64,000 nt of DNA, taken from positions 51,067-115,066 of the forward strand of contig JAEUUE010000077.1 of NCBI GenBank assembly GCA_016787605.1, given 5' to 3'. This DNA comes from Cyclobacteriaceae bacterium. Its GTDB lineage: Bacteria > Bacteroidota > Bacteroidia > Cytophagales > Cyclobacteriaceae. The position numbers and the translations under genes are program-made. Below the pieces are notes generated by a model. That model was not told where the DNA came from. It worked only from the letters and a program-made list of their open reading frames with translations, and searched no databases. Below, one piece after another: positions 1 through 7,090 of the stretch; the first letter of the stretch is position 1; each line of letters begins with the position of its first letter.

Positions 1-409
1 ACCCCCTCGCGGGAGAAGTCAAGAGGTAAAATCTACGGTAGGGCGGTTCGATAATGGAATGATGCCAACACGTTGACCCGCCTCCCCAATAAGGCACCAA
101 AAGAAAAGGGCCAGCCGTTAGACTGACCCCTGAAAAGACCCCCAGCCCTGGGCCGGAGGCGCGGGGTGGTGTTGTGCCCCGCAAGAATGACCCCAGCACC
201 TAGTGCCAGGGTGGAGGCCGCCACCGAAAATGTGCCTCCAAGAAGTTACCGCCGCTTACTAATCGACTAGGTGAATTTCTTAAAAGCCTAGCCCCGTTCA
301 GTCGGCGGAATGTTTCGGCGGGTGGCCCCTACCCCAAGGATGGAACCCAAGCCATTGAATGAAAACCGCGTGAGTTGACCCGCGAAAAACCCAATGACGC
401 CCGCCAATG
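1..409. other. Stretch without a confident gene
   Basis: This part of the element holds only short open frames. The best candidate is a minus-strand 63-codon frame at 33-224. I see no convincing hairpin terminator, repeat or RNA gene here. The stretch lies downstream of the minus-strand gene at 410-868 and may be its trailer. Confidence 0.4.
33..224 (-). CDS. Possible small protein, doubtful
   Basis: A 63-codon frame with a GTG start. A GGAGG sequence lies about 10 bases upstream of the GTG, which is a good ribosome-binding site for this type of genome. The first 20 residues are rich in Ala, Leu, Gly and Val and could form a membrane segment or signal. The rest is rich in Arg and Gly and resembles no family I know. 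It may be a chance frame in GC-rich DNA. Confidence 0.25.
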   Translation of the reverse strand: MAASTLALGAGVILAGHNTTPRLRPRAGGLFRGQSNGWPFSFGALLGRRVNVLASFHYRTALP

Positions 410-868
410 TTATCCCAGCATTTCACGAACCTTAGCCGCGCACTGCAAAAAGTTCCCAACTGGGCCAGCTTGCAAAGTTTCAAACGCAACTAGGGGCAAG
501 ACCTTTCCGTCTGAAGCTCTCTTTCTGCAAGCGAATCCGTACGGGTTCCCGCTAACGTCTTTTTTGACAAGTATGGCCACCTGGGGCGACTGAATGAAAG
601 GAACCCAGCCGGATGACTGTATTTCCTCCCTTTCAATGGGCTTCGGAGGCTCCAGCTTGGCCGCCTCGGCGTTAAGTGCTGCAAGCCGGGCCTGGCGCTC
701 CTCAAATTTCTTTTGCCGCGCGGCCTCTGCGACCTGTCGCCTAAGCTCAAGCTGCTCCTGAAAAATCAATTTGTCCGCCTCTGTTAAGGAGTTTGATTTA
801 CTAACAACCTTAAGGTGCAGCCTTGAAAATTCGTTTTCTGAAAGCAGTCTTTTCTCTGTCGTTTCCAT
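410..868 (-). CDS. Hypothetical element protein with coiled-coil middle
   Basis: A 152-aa protein I do not recognise. Residues about 25-75 are rich in Glu, Arg, Gln and Ala and look like an amphipathic helix or coiled coil. The C-terminal half is more mixed, with two Cys residues and a short hydrophobic stretch (VAILVKKDV). No signal peptide is visible. It starts with ATG 15 bp after the preceding micro-gene ends and is probably co-transcribed with it. The role in the element is unknown. Confidence 0.6.
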   Translation of the reverse strand: METTEKRLLSENEFSRLHLKVVSKSNSLTEADKLIFQEQLELRRQVAEAARQKKFEERQARLAALNAEAAKLEPPKPIEREEIQSSGWVPFIQSPQVAILVKKDVSGNPYGFACRKRASDGKVLPLVAFETLQAGPVGNFLQCAAKVREMLG

Positions 869-882
869 TTTTCTCTACTTGG

Positions 883-1077
883 TTAGTCTTTAAATTCAAT
901 AATCGGTGATTTGTCGCCTGCCTCGGTTCGCAGCCGTTGAAGCTCAGGGTCAACGATAATAAAATAATGCACGGTAGGCGTAAGGGTTTCTAGTTTCTTG
1001 AATTGTTCCGGGGATAATACTGCCCCGGTTGCTTCAATCTTAAAGAATCCGTTTTCAAGTTCTGTTACAAGGCTCAT
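883..1077 (-). CDS. Element micro-protein, copy 2 of a tandem pair
   Basis: A 64-aa protein starting at the ATG at 1077. A longer frame from 1128 exists, but its first 17 codons overlap the preceding micro-gene in another frame, so the inner start is preferred. The start overlaps the stop of the preceding gene (1074-1226) as ATGA, which suggests translational coupling. Residues 15-37 match the upstream neighbour: both have Gly, then Leu-[Ser/Thr]-x-Glu, an aromatic, Lys-Leu-x-x-Leu and Pro-x-Val. The pair looks like a tandem duplication. Function unknown. Confidence 0.6.
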   Translation of the reverse strand: MSLVTELENGFFKIEATGAVLSPEQFKKLETLTPTVHYFIIVDPELQRLRTEAGDKSPIIEFKD

Positions 1078-1226
1078 TTTTGATTGGCTTTTTCTATTGC
1101 TTCTTTCATTTCGTCGTCGGTCATCCACCGAACAATTACCGGCTGAAGTGCTTTCAATTTCTGATACTCCTCTTCTGTAAGCCTCTGGCCGTCTAAAAGT
1201 ATATACTCCGTTTCCTTAGTCTCCAT
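1074..1226 (-). CDS. Element micro-protein, copy 1 of a tandem pair
   Basis: A 50-aa protein. It begins with ATG at 1226 inside the end of the DUF5681-like gene (11-bp overlap) and ends in an ATGA overlap with the next micro-gene. The motif LTEEEYQKLKALQPV corresponds to LSPEQFKKLETLTPTV in the next gene. The acidic, Lys-rich composition fits a small helical protein, perhaps one that binds another protein. Nested overlaps on both sides and the resemblance to its neighbour support real coding despite the short length. Function unknown. Confidence 0.55.
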   Translation of the reverse strand: METKETEYILLDGQRLTEEEYQKLKALQPVIVRWMTDDEMKEAIEKANQK

Positions 1227-1593
1227 CGGTCGTGAATGATGTGTGCGCCAAAACTTCCTTCAATGCTTGCTCCGACAATTTGGAATAATCCACCGTCACC
1301 CGTTCGCGATCACTTTCTTTGCTAATCTCTTTCAGCGCGGGCACAAAGAACTTTGACACCTCAATCAGGAATTTAAACTTTTCACGGGGACTCAATTCCA
1401 AATAGATTTTATCCAGGTCATCAGGGGTTACCCGGTTTTCAAGAAATTCGCCCCAGGACTGACGAATTATTGACGCGATCTTTCCAACGGCACGCGGAGG
1501 CCTGCCACTATTGCCAGCGGTAAAGCGGCCAAGTGCATCACGCCCTCCGTTATTCACCGTATTATCGGCCTGCCCTGGCGCACAATCTTCCAT
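1216..1593 (-). CDS. DUF5681 / small-terminase-like protein
   Basis: A 125-aa protein. Its N-terminal third contains GRDALGRFTAGNSGRPPRA, the signature Gly-Arg-Phe-x-x-Gly-x-Ser-Gly-Arg-Pro block of DUF5681 and of the N-terminus of several phage small-terminase-like proteins. The rest is helical and charged. It has no visible enzyme motif. It sits in the minus-strand element operon, 3 bp after the winged-helix-like gene and overlapping the micro-gene downstream. The family is common in prophages and mobile islands, which supports a phage or satellite origin. A packaging role is inferred only. Confidence 0.6.
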   Translation of the reverse strand: MEDCAPGQADNTVNNGGRDALGRFTAGNSGRPPRAVGKIASIIRQSWGEFLENRVTPDDLDKIYLELSPREKFKFLIEVSKFFVPALKEISKESDRERVTVDYSKLSEQALKEVLAHTSFTTDGD

Positions 1594-1596
1594 AAT

Positions 1597-2208
1597 TCAA
1601 AGGGCTATTTGCTTTGTTCTGTTCTCGTATCGCCCATTAACGCGATTGAAGTAGGGCTTTGCCTCCTCCTCGGTCTGTGGCAAAACTTCAAAAAAAGATT
1701 TCCGTAACTTTGACCCGGTTGATGGTGATTGATAGCCAAAAAGAAGGGCGACACTCATCCCAGCAAACGTTGCCCGGTCGTTGTTAGTACCCTTGATTTG
1801 AAGCGCTCGCCTGATTTGTGCCCCCTTCCTAACTGCCATCCGTTTCCGGATTTCTTTCTCAATCTCTCGCAAGTATGTCGGTCGATCATCGCTAAATCCG
1901 TCAAGGGGGATTTTCCAGTACCGATATTTCAAAACTCCCTTTACTCTAAATCTTTGGATGCCCATTAGGCGCCATACCGCCGGGTACGCTCTGAGTTTCA
2001 CCTCTCCGCGTCCGCGATCAAATAGCCATCCTTTAGAAATCATTTCCTTTATGGCCTTTTGGTAGCTCCTTTTGCTGTGGTAAATCTTGAAGGTTCCGGC
2101 GTCCGGGTTTTGGACCTTTAAGTCCAGGTATTTCACGTAAAGGCGAAACACCCGCCAGGGGATGCCCTCAAGGTTGACAGGCACCCGGAAAAAATCTGCC
2201 TTCTTCAT
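1597..2208 (-). CDS. Basic protein, probable winged-helix DNA binder
   Basis: A 203-aa, strongly basic protein. Residues about 45-85 (SKRSYQKAIKEMISKGWLFD followed by a basic turn and a short strand) have the spacing of a winged helix as seen in plasmid and phage replication or regulatory proteins. Residues 110-145 are a second basic helical region. The ATG overlaps the stop of the HTH gene upstream as ATGA, so both are probably translated together. In an element with integrase, HTH protein and terminase-like protein, a role in replication or control is plausible but not shown. Confidence 0.55.
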   Translation of the reverse strand: MKKADFFRVPVNLEGIPWRVFRLYVKYLDLKVQNPDAGTFKIYHSKRSYQKAIKEMISKGWLFDRGRGEVKLRAYPAVWRLMGIQRFRVKGVLKYRYWKIPLDGFSDDRPTYLREIEKEIRKRMAVRKGAQIRRALQIKGTNNDRATFAGMSVALLFGYQSPSTGSKLRKSFFEVLPQTEEEAKPYFNRVNGRYENRTKQIAL

Positions 2209-2414
2209 TTAGCGATTGAAGCGGGATCAACAAAAACCTTTTTGCCAATCCGGTGTAATTTCCACCGACCTTGCTTTTCTCCGCGCCATACTGTTACCCT
2301 ACTTAACCCAAAATCCTCACAAAACTTTGCCACCGGTTGTAGACTTGGCTTGCTGGCGTGTTTCTCAAGTTCCTGCTTGACGATTTCCCGGATGCTTTCT
2401 TCAAAATTTACCAT
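2205..2414 (-). CDS. HTH (excisionase/MerR-like) DNA-binding protein
   Basis: A 69-aa protein from the ATG at 2414; a longer frame from TTG at 2423 adds only three residues. The segment VAKFCEDFGLSRVTVWRGEK has the helix-turn-helix pattern of small excisionase/AlpA-like proteins. It is followed by W-K-L-H-R-I-G-K-K-V-F-V-D, the beta wing typical of this fold. Such proteins bind near attachment sites or act as switch regulators. Here it lies between the integrase side and the winged-helix-like gene. It is a good candidate for the recombination directionality factor, but this is inferred. Confidence 0.7.
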   Translation of the reverse strand: MVNFEESIREIVKQELEKHASKPSLQPVAKFCEDFGLSRVTVWRGEKQGRWKLHRIGKKVFVDPASIAK

Positions 2415-2490
2415 CGCAGTCAAGGGCTGTTATTGTAACCCGACGATGCAAACGTATAACCTCAAATTCCGGGAACAGGACGCCGGAATT

Positions 2491-2931
2491 TCATTGGGTT
2501 ACTTTTTTTTTAAAATATTTTTTGAGGTGGTCGTAAAATGTTGACTTGGTAGCCTTTTCGTACTCTTGCGTGAACAGTCTAAAGAGTTCAGCCTTTCCTC
2601 CGCGCTCGTTGTATAGCTTGATAACCTTATCCTCTCGTTCCATTACCCAATATTTGAAGTCTTTGTACTGCGTGGTGTTTTTGTTGTTACTCCTGGCCTC
2701 AACGAATGGCCTCGCCTTTTCCCTTGCTTCCTCTGCCTGTCCAAAGATTATATCAAAATGCCTAATCATGGCCTTATCCGATCCCTTTAGGAATCTGATT
2801 ACGTCCGTAAGAGGAATCTTTTCGGATTGAAAATATTTCATGGCCCTTGATTGATCTAACCCGGCCAGCCATTCGCAGTATTTCCACTTCTCAAGGTCTT
2901 CGGGGCTGTTCCAATTAGGTTTCTTCTTCAT
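2491..2931 (-). CDS. Hypothetical element protein with C-terminal HTH-like segment
   Basis: A 146-aa protein starting at ATG 2931; an extension to GTG 2949 runs into the hairpin at 2942-3002 and is less likely. The N-terminus is rich in Trp, Lys and Glu. The C-terminal 40 residues (FRLFTQEYEKATKSTFYDHL and a Lys-rich tail) look like a DNA-binding helix pair. It is the first gene downstream of the integrase, 88 bp away, with the hairpin between them. A HTH-type regulator of the element is possible. No family recognised. Confidence 0.55.
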   Translation of the reverse strand: MKKKPNWNSPEDLEKWKYCEWLAGLDQSRAMKYFQSEKIPLTDVIRFLKGSDKAMIRHFDIIFGQAEEAREKARPFVEARSNNKNTTQYKDFKYWVMEREDKVIKLYNERGGKAELFRLFTQEYEKATKSTFYDHLKKYFKKKVTQ

Positions 2932-2941
2932 AATTCTGAAT

Positions 2942-3002
2942 GCGAACACTTTTGGAAGGTATTAATACTAGTACCCTATCAATACCTTCCAATTCCGTTC
3001 GC
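2942..3002. repeat. Long inverted repeat between integrase and next gene
   Basis: The arms TTGGAAGGTATT (2952-2963) and AATACCTTCCAA (2981-2992) are perfect 12-bp complements around a 17-base loop. A second outer pair, GCGAAC (2942-2947) and GTTCGC (2997-3002), extends it across a symmetric 4x4 internal loop. Downstream on the minus strand there is no T-run, so it is not a classical terminator for the integrase. On the plus strand it is followed by GCGTTTTATTTTT. It lies just upstream of the start of the 2491-2931 gene and could be an operator, an RNA switch or a recombination site. Confidence 0.6.
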
Positions 3003-3019
3003 GTTTTATTTTTGGTCAT

Positions 3020-4324
3020 TTACGCTACTTTCATAAGGGCTGAAAGCTCCTTCATTTTCTTTTCTAGTCCTTCCATTGCAGTCCTGACGCGTGAAATGCG
3101 GAGGCTATGCTCCGGGCTTCCGGCGTATAGTTCCGTGACGCTCTTGAACCTGTGGCCTAGTTCATCTCTTGCGACCTCCTGGCCTAGACCTAGATCATTG
3201 AGTAAACGGGCATAAAACCTCCGCCCCGAATGGAAGCTAATTTCCTTGAACTTTGGGCTAGTGCGCTTCTCGTGATTGGCTCCCATCGCGGAGACAATGG
3301 TAACGGGCTTAGTCATTCCCGAACGCTTTAGGACGGCCTTTAATGCATCGGAAAGCCTTTGCCTGGTGTAATCTACTGGCTCCTTCATGAACTGGCGAAA
3401 CAATACCTGATTGTATTTGTGGACCGTCACAAAAACCTGGTCTTTGGTCTTGCTCTGCAATCGCTCGTAATAGGACGGGTTAAGTTCGCCTTGATTAAGG
3501 GTCAAAATATCGCTTATGCGGAGGCCGGAGAAACAGGCCAATAGAAACACGTCCTTAGCCGTTTGCTCAATCCCTGGAGCCGCTTTCGTTTCCATGACGG
3601 CCTTTACCTCGCTCCAGGTAAGGCGCGGTTTAAGCGCGTTTGTAGTCGTGTAGGGGAGCCGATAATCTTTGAGGTGAGTTAGTTCTACGTTGGCGTGTTC
3701 GGCTACGTTAATGAGAGCGCGGAGCCTTTTGTACTGGCTATTGTTTGCCACTCCCTCGGCGGTCAAATAGTCGAAAAAGGCCTTTAGTTTTGGCTTGGTG
3801 AGGTTATCGAAGGTTAGACCCTTATGGAAGCCCTCCAGGTTCGTTTTAAGCGTTGCCACGGCCTTGCGCTGGCCTTCCGAATAGAAATATACTTGCTTGC
3901 CATCCTTGACGTTTACGCGCTTGCAATAGTCCTCGCACCATGAGGCTATTTCCTTGGTCATTGGCCGCTTGGGGTCGTCCTTCTTTATGACTAGCATTGG
4001 TAGGGTAGGCTTGTGGCCTTGGTCCAATAGATCGCGGTAGGTGGCCTGGAGCTTGCCCTCCAGCTCCAAGAGTTTAGCCGTCTTGGTTTTGGGCCTCCCT
4101 CCAGGACCGGGGCGGCCTTTCTTGGGCCTGCCTTTCTTGGCCCTGCCCCGCTTGTTCTCTATCCAATCCTCTAGGAGCAAACGCTCTCCGGTGAAATAGT
4201 AGTGCTGCTTGGTGTCATTCTGCGCGGAGCGAAGGTAAAGAGGGTATTTCCCGTCTTTTGGCTCTGGCTTTCTGCGCAAGAAATAGGTTATCTTGAACTC
4301 GGTTTTTGGGAGGCGCTTATCCAT
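3020..4324 (-). CDS. Tyrosine recombinase / integrase
   Basis: 434 aa, the usual length for Bacteroidota tyrosine integrases. The N-terminal 100 residues form an arm-binding-like domain, with a highly basic linker (Lys-Gly-Arg-Pro repeats, about residues 58-80). A SAM-like core-binding domain follows at about 125-215. The catalytic domain carries the Arg in SGLRISD, the His-x-x-Arg box in FHSGRRFYA, the second His in ELGHRFKS and the nucleophile Tyr in TELYAGSP, so all main catalytic residues are present and it is probably active. It cuts and rejoins DNA to insert and excise the element. It starts about 105 bp from the tRNA-like attachment remnant and faces away from it. Confidence 0.95.
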   Translation of the reverse strand: MDKRLPKTEFKITYFLRRKPEPKDGKYPLYLRSAQNDTKQHYYFTGERLLLEDWIENKRGRAKKGRPKKGRPGPGGRPKTKTAKLLELEGKLQATYRDLLDQGHKPTLPMLVIKKDDPKRPMTKEIASWCEDYCKRVNVKDGKQVYFYSEGQRKAVATLKTNLEGFHKGLTFDNLTKPKLKAFFDYLTAEGVANNSQYKRLRALINVAEHANVELTHLKDYRLPYTTTNALKPRLTWSEVKAVMETKAAPGIEQTAKDVFLLACFSGLRISDILTLNQGELNPSYYERLQSKTKDQVFVTVHKYNQVLFRQFMKEPVDYTRQRLSDALKAVLKRSGMTKPVTIVSAMGANHEKRTSPKFKEISFHSGRRFYARLLNDLGLGQEVARDELGHRFKSVTELYAGSPEHSLRISRVRTAMEGLEKKMKELSALMKVA

Positions 4325-4326
4325 AT

Positions 4327-4375
4327 GTAACTAGTTTTGTAACTACTTACTGTAAAGATAAGCAACAATAAGCAA
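4327..4375. repeat. Two pairs of short direct repeats next to the integrase start
   Basis: GTAACTA occurs at 4327-4333 and 4339-4345, with starts 12 bp apart. ATAAGCAA occurs at 4358-4365 and 4368-4375, with starts 10 bp apart. Both pairs lie between the integrase start codon and the attachment remnant and have roughly one helical turn spacing. Arm-type integrase or excisionase binding sites are the obvious interpretation. The sequence is AT-rich compared with the flanking chromosome. The binding role is inferred. Confidence 0.45.
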
Positions 4376-4430
4376 AGGAATACCTAGAAAATGGCTTGTT
4401 TTGAGCGCTTTAGAATACCCTGTTTTTCAA

Positions 4431-4455
4431 GGTTCGGACACCTCCCTCTCCGCCA
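4431..4455 (+). other. tRNA-Ser 3'-end-like fragment, probable attachment site
   Basis: The sequence ends CCTCCCTCTCCGCCA: a T-stem-like CCTC, the seven-base acceptor strand CCTCTCC expected opposite a GGAGAGG 5' end, the G discriminator typical of serine tRNAs, and CCA. It is preceded by GGTTCGGACA, which resembles a T-loop but does not pair properly. No upstream tRNA body is present, so this is only the 3' tail. Such tails mark the far end of elements that integrate into tRNA genes. The complete tRNA is expected beyond the left edge of the window on the plus strand. Confidence 0.6.
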
Positions 4456-4503
4456 ATCATTCAGACGCTATCTGGCCACCCGGCAGCCCAGCAACCCGGC
4501 CGT

Positions 4504-5727
4504 CTACTCAAATCGCAGCGACTCTATCGGATCCAGCTTCGCCGCCTTGTTGGCAGGGTAGTAACCCGACAGCAAGCCGACCATCACGCAGACCATCAGG
4601 CCCACCAACATCCATAGCCAGGGAATAACCGGCGACATGTTCATGAACTTCGCGGCGAGGTTACCGATGCCTACGCCCAACAATATCCCCGCAAAACCTC
4701 CCAGCATGCACACCACGATCGCCTCGATGATGAACTGCTGACGAATTTTCATCGGCGTCGCACCCAACGCCTTGCGAATGCCCACCTCCCGGGTACGCTC
4801 GGTGACGGACACCAGCATGATGTTCATGAGGGCAATGGAAGATCCGAGCAATGTGATGAATCCAATGCCCAGGCCGACCCATGTGATGATCCCCATCAGG
4901 CTGGCCAGTTCTTCCAGGGTGTCGCTCTTGTCCAACTCAAAGGAATTGGGCTGACCGAGCTGGTCGCGGCGGATGGAGCGCATCAGGCCCGTGGCCTCCC
5001 CCATCGCCATCTCCATCTTGGTGGGATCGGTGACCGCGACGGTAATGTTATAGTCCAGCCCACGGCCCGAAGCCATCTGGTTGGCGACAATCACCGGGAT
5101 CAGCGCCATGTTGTCGAAATTGTCTTCGGCCAGGTTTCCTTTCTCCTTCATCACCCCAATGATCCTGAACTGGTTCCCCTTGATGCTCACTTCCTCACCG
5201 ATGGGATTCTGATTGTTCTCAAACACTGCGTCATAGACCTTCCTTCCGATCACGGCCACCTTGGTGCCATACTGGATCTCAATGGGTGAAAAGTTTCTTC
5301 CAAAATCCAGCTCCAGCCCCTTCACCGGAAGGTACTGCTCGTTCACGCCCTGCACGCGGATATTCGGATTGGTCTTCAGCGACATCCGCTTCACTTCCGC
5401 GATCCCTGTGAGGTCGGCATTGAGGCTCACGGTCGCCGGGAAGGAGTACTGATCCACGAACCGCATCACTTCGGTCATCATCAGGCGCTTGTAAACTTTC
5501 TCCTTGACTCCCCCTTGGTTGCGGCCGCGGTTTCGCTTCGACCAGATATCGAAGGTATTGGCACCCAGGGTAGAAAGACTCTCGTTCAACGTCTGGCCAA
5601 TCCCATCCACGGCGGTCAGGGAGCCCACCAGGGCCATGATGCCGAAGGTCACAATGACGGCCGTAAGAATGGAGCGAAGGAGGTTGGCCTTGATGGACCG
5701 GAGGCCTTCTTTGATGTTTTCAATCAT
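4504..5727 (-). CDS. MacB/FtsX-type ABC transporter permease
   Basis: 407 aa, full length for the family. One N-terminal membrane segment (residues about 18-40) is followed by a large periplasmic MacB_PCD-type domain (about 45-270). Three C-terminal membrane segments lie at about 285-395, with the conserved cytoplasmic stretch TERTREVGIRKALGAT between the first two. Members use a separate ATPase to drive mechanotransmission across the inner membrane, for export or envelope work. No ATPase gene lies next to it: one side is the inserted element, the other a divergent gene. The partner must be elsewhere or was moved away by the insertion. Substrate unknown. Confidence 0.9.
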   Translation of the reverse strand: MIENIKEGLRSIKANLLRSILTAVIVTFGIMALVGSLTAVDGIGQTLNESLSTLGANTFDIWSKRNRGRNQGGVKEKVYKRLMMTEVMRFVDQYSFPATVSLNADLTGIAEVKRMSLKTNPNIRVQGVNEQYLPVKGLELDFGRNFSPIEIQYGTKVAVIGRKVYDAVFENNQNPIGEEVSIKGNQFRIIGVMKEKGNLAEDNFDNMALIPVIVANQMASGRGLDYNITVAVTDPTKMEMAMGEATGLMRSIRRDQLGQPNSFELDKSDTLEELASLMGIITWVGLGIGFITLLGSSIALMNIMLVSVTERTREVGIRKALGATPMKIRQQFIIEAIVVCMLGGFAGILLGVGIGNLAAKFMNMSPVIPWLWMLVGLMVCVMVGLLSGYYPANKAAKLDPIESLRFE

Positions 5728-5833
5728 AATTCCCTGAAAATACCGTTAATAGGCGGACAAAAATACGCGGTTTTACGTTTTGGTTCGGGTAAGCCATCCT
5801 GTTAATTTGCCCCAAATCCATAGCCCTGTAACG

Positions 5834-7090
5834 ATGCGTCTGCTGCTTTTGTTCTGCTTTTTACTCGTCGCCGGGGCGGCCAGGGCCAACTATATCCTGG
5901 TCCCTATGGACGAAAAGCAGTCCAACCACCTCAAAGCCTACGGCATCGCCTATTGGGTGCTGAAGAAGGAGACGGAGGTTGACTGGCTCCTCAACTACCG
6001 GGGCGGTAGCTTCCTCTGTAAATTCCACCCCGCCATCCAGAATGAACTCATCGTCAGGGGTGTCAGCTACGAGATCATTTCCGACGCCGTCACCAACCAG
6101 ATCCTGCAGGAAATCTCCAGCCCGGCGCTGAACTATGACATCATGAAACTGGAGAAGTACCCCAAGATTGCCGTGTACTCCCCCAAGTCGAAACAACCCT
6201 GGGACGACGCCGTGACCCTGGTACTCACCTACGCGGAGATCCCCTACGACGTGGTCTTTGACGATGAAGTGATCCGGGGTGAGCTGAGCAAGTACGACTG
6301 GCTACACCTCCACCACGAAGATTTCACCGGTCAATACGGCAAGTTCTACGGAAACTATGCCCACATGCCCTGGTACCAGGAACAACAGAAGGAGGCGGAA
6401 GACATGGCGCGCAAGCATGGCTTTCCGAAGGTCTCGCAACTCAAGCTCGCCGTGGCCAAACGCATCAAGGAGTTTGTCGCCAGCGGGGGATTCCTTTTCG
6501 CCATGTGCTCCGCCACGGATTCGTACGATATCGCCCTCGCCGCTGAAGGCACCGATATCTGCGAACGCATGTATGACGGCGACGCAGCAGATCCCCGTGC
6601 ACAGGAGAAACTTAACTTCGAAAGCACCCTTGCCTTTACGAATTTTCACCTCGTCCGCGACCCGTTTACCTACGAATTTTCCGACATCGACAACAACGCG
6701 CCCGAACGGGGTCTGCGGCAGGACAATGACTACTTTACCGTCTTCGAGTTTTCAGCCAAGTGGGATCCGATTCCCACCATGCTAACCCAGAACCACACGC
6801 GCGCCATCGAAGGATTCTACGGGCAAACCACGGGATTCAAGAAGCACCTCATCAAACCCGATGTGGTCATCATGGGAGAAAACAAACAGATCAATGAAGC
6901 GAAGTACCTGCATGGCGTCTTCGGCAAAGGGTTCTGGACCTTCTATGGCGGTCATGACCCGGAAGACTACCAGCACACCGTGTACGAAGATCCCACCGAT
7001 CTGAACCTTCACCCCAATTCACCGGGATACCGGCTGATTCTCAACAACGTGCTCTTCCCCGCCGCCAAGAAGAAAAAACAGAAGACCTAG
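5834..7090 (+). CDS. Secreted GATase-like protein (often mislabelled asparagine synthetase B)
   Basis: 418 aa from ATG 5834. An in-frame earlier start at 5780 would place 18 extra residues before a clean signal peptide (MRLLLLFCFLLVAGAARA), so the inner start is chosen. The mature protein resembles Bacteroidota proteins routinely named asparagine synthetase B, although it lacks the ATP-pyrophosphatase domain of AsnB. Residues about 120-300 look like a class I glutamine-amidotransferase-like fold, with the segment GGFLFAMCSATDSYD resembling a nucleophile elbow. The export signal argues against asparagine synthesis. It is transcribed away from the permease gene and its stop overlaps that of miaE. 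The true role is unknown. Confidence 0.75.
   Translation: MRLLLLFCFLLVAGAARANYILVPMDEKQSNHLKAYGIAYWVLKKETEVDWLLNYRGGSFLCKFHPAIQNELIVRGVSYEIISDAVTNQILQEISSPALNYDIMKLEKYPKIAVYSPKSKQPWDDAVTLVLTYAEIPYDVVFDDEVIRGELSKYDWLHLHHEDFTGQYGKFYGNYAHMPWYQEQQKEAEDMARKHGFPKVSQLKLAVAKRIKEFVASGGFLFAMCSATDSYDIALAAEGTDICERMYDGDAADPRAQEKLNFESTLAFTNFHLVRDPFTYEFSDIDNNAPERGLRQDNDYFTVFEFSAKWDPIPTMLTQNHTRAIEGFYGQTTGFKKHLIKPDVVIMGENKQINEAKYLHGVFGKGFWTFYGGHDPEDYQHTVYEDPTDLNLHPNSPGYRLILNNVLFPAAKKKKQKT

Larger units (their letters stand above)
1..4455. mobile_element. Right part of an integrated element with a tyrosine recombinase
   Basis: All genes up to 4324 lie on the minus strand, are small, mostly overlap each other and do not resemble the housekeeping genes that follow. 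The integrase (3020-4324) is the outermost gene, and about 105 bp outside it lies a fragment resembling a tRNA-Ser 3' end (4431-4455). That is the standard layout of a tRNA-targeting integrative element. The HTH, winged-helix-like and DUF5681/small-terminase-like genes suggest a prophage remnant or a phage satellite. No capsid, tail, relaxase or transfer genes are visible. The left end is outside the window, so size and type are unknown. The right boundary is inferred from the tRNA-like fragment. Confidence 0.75.
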
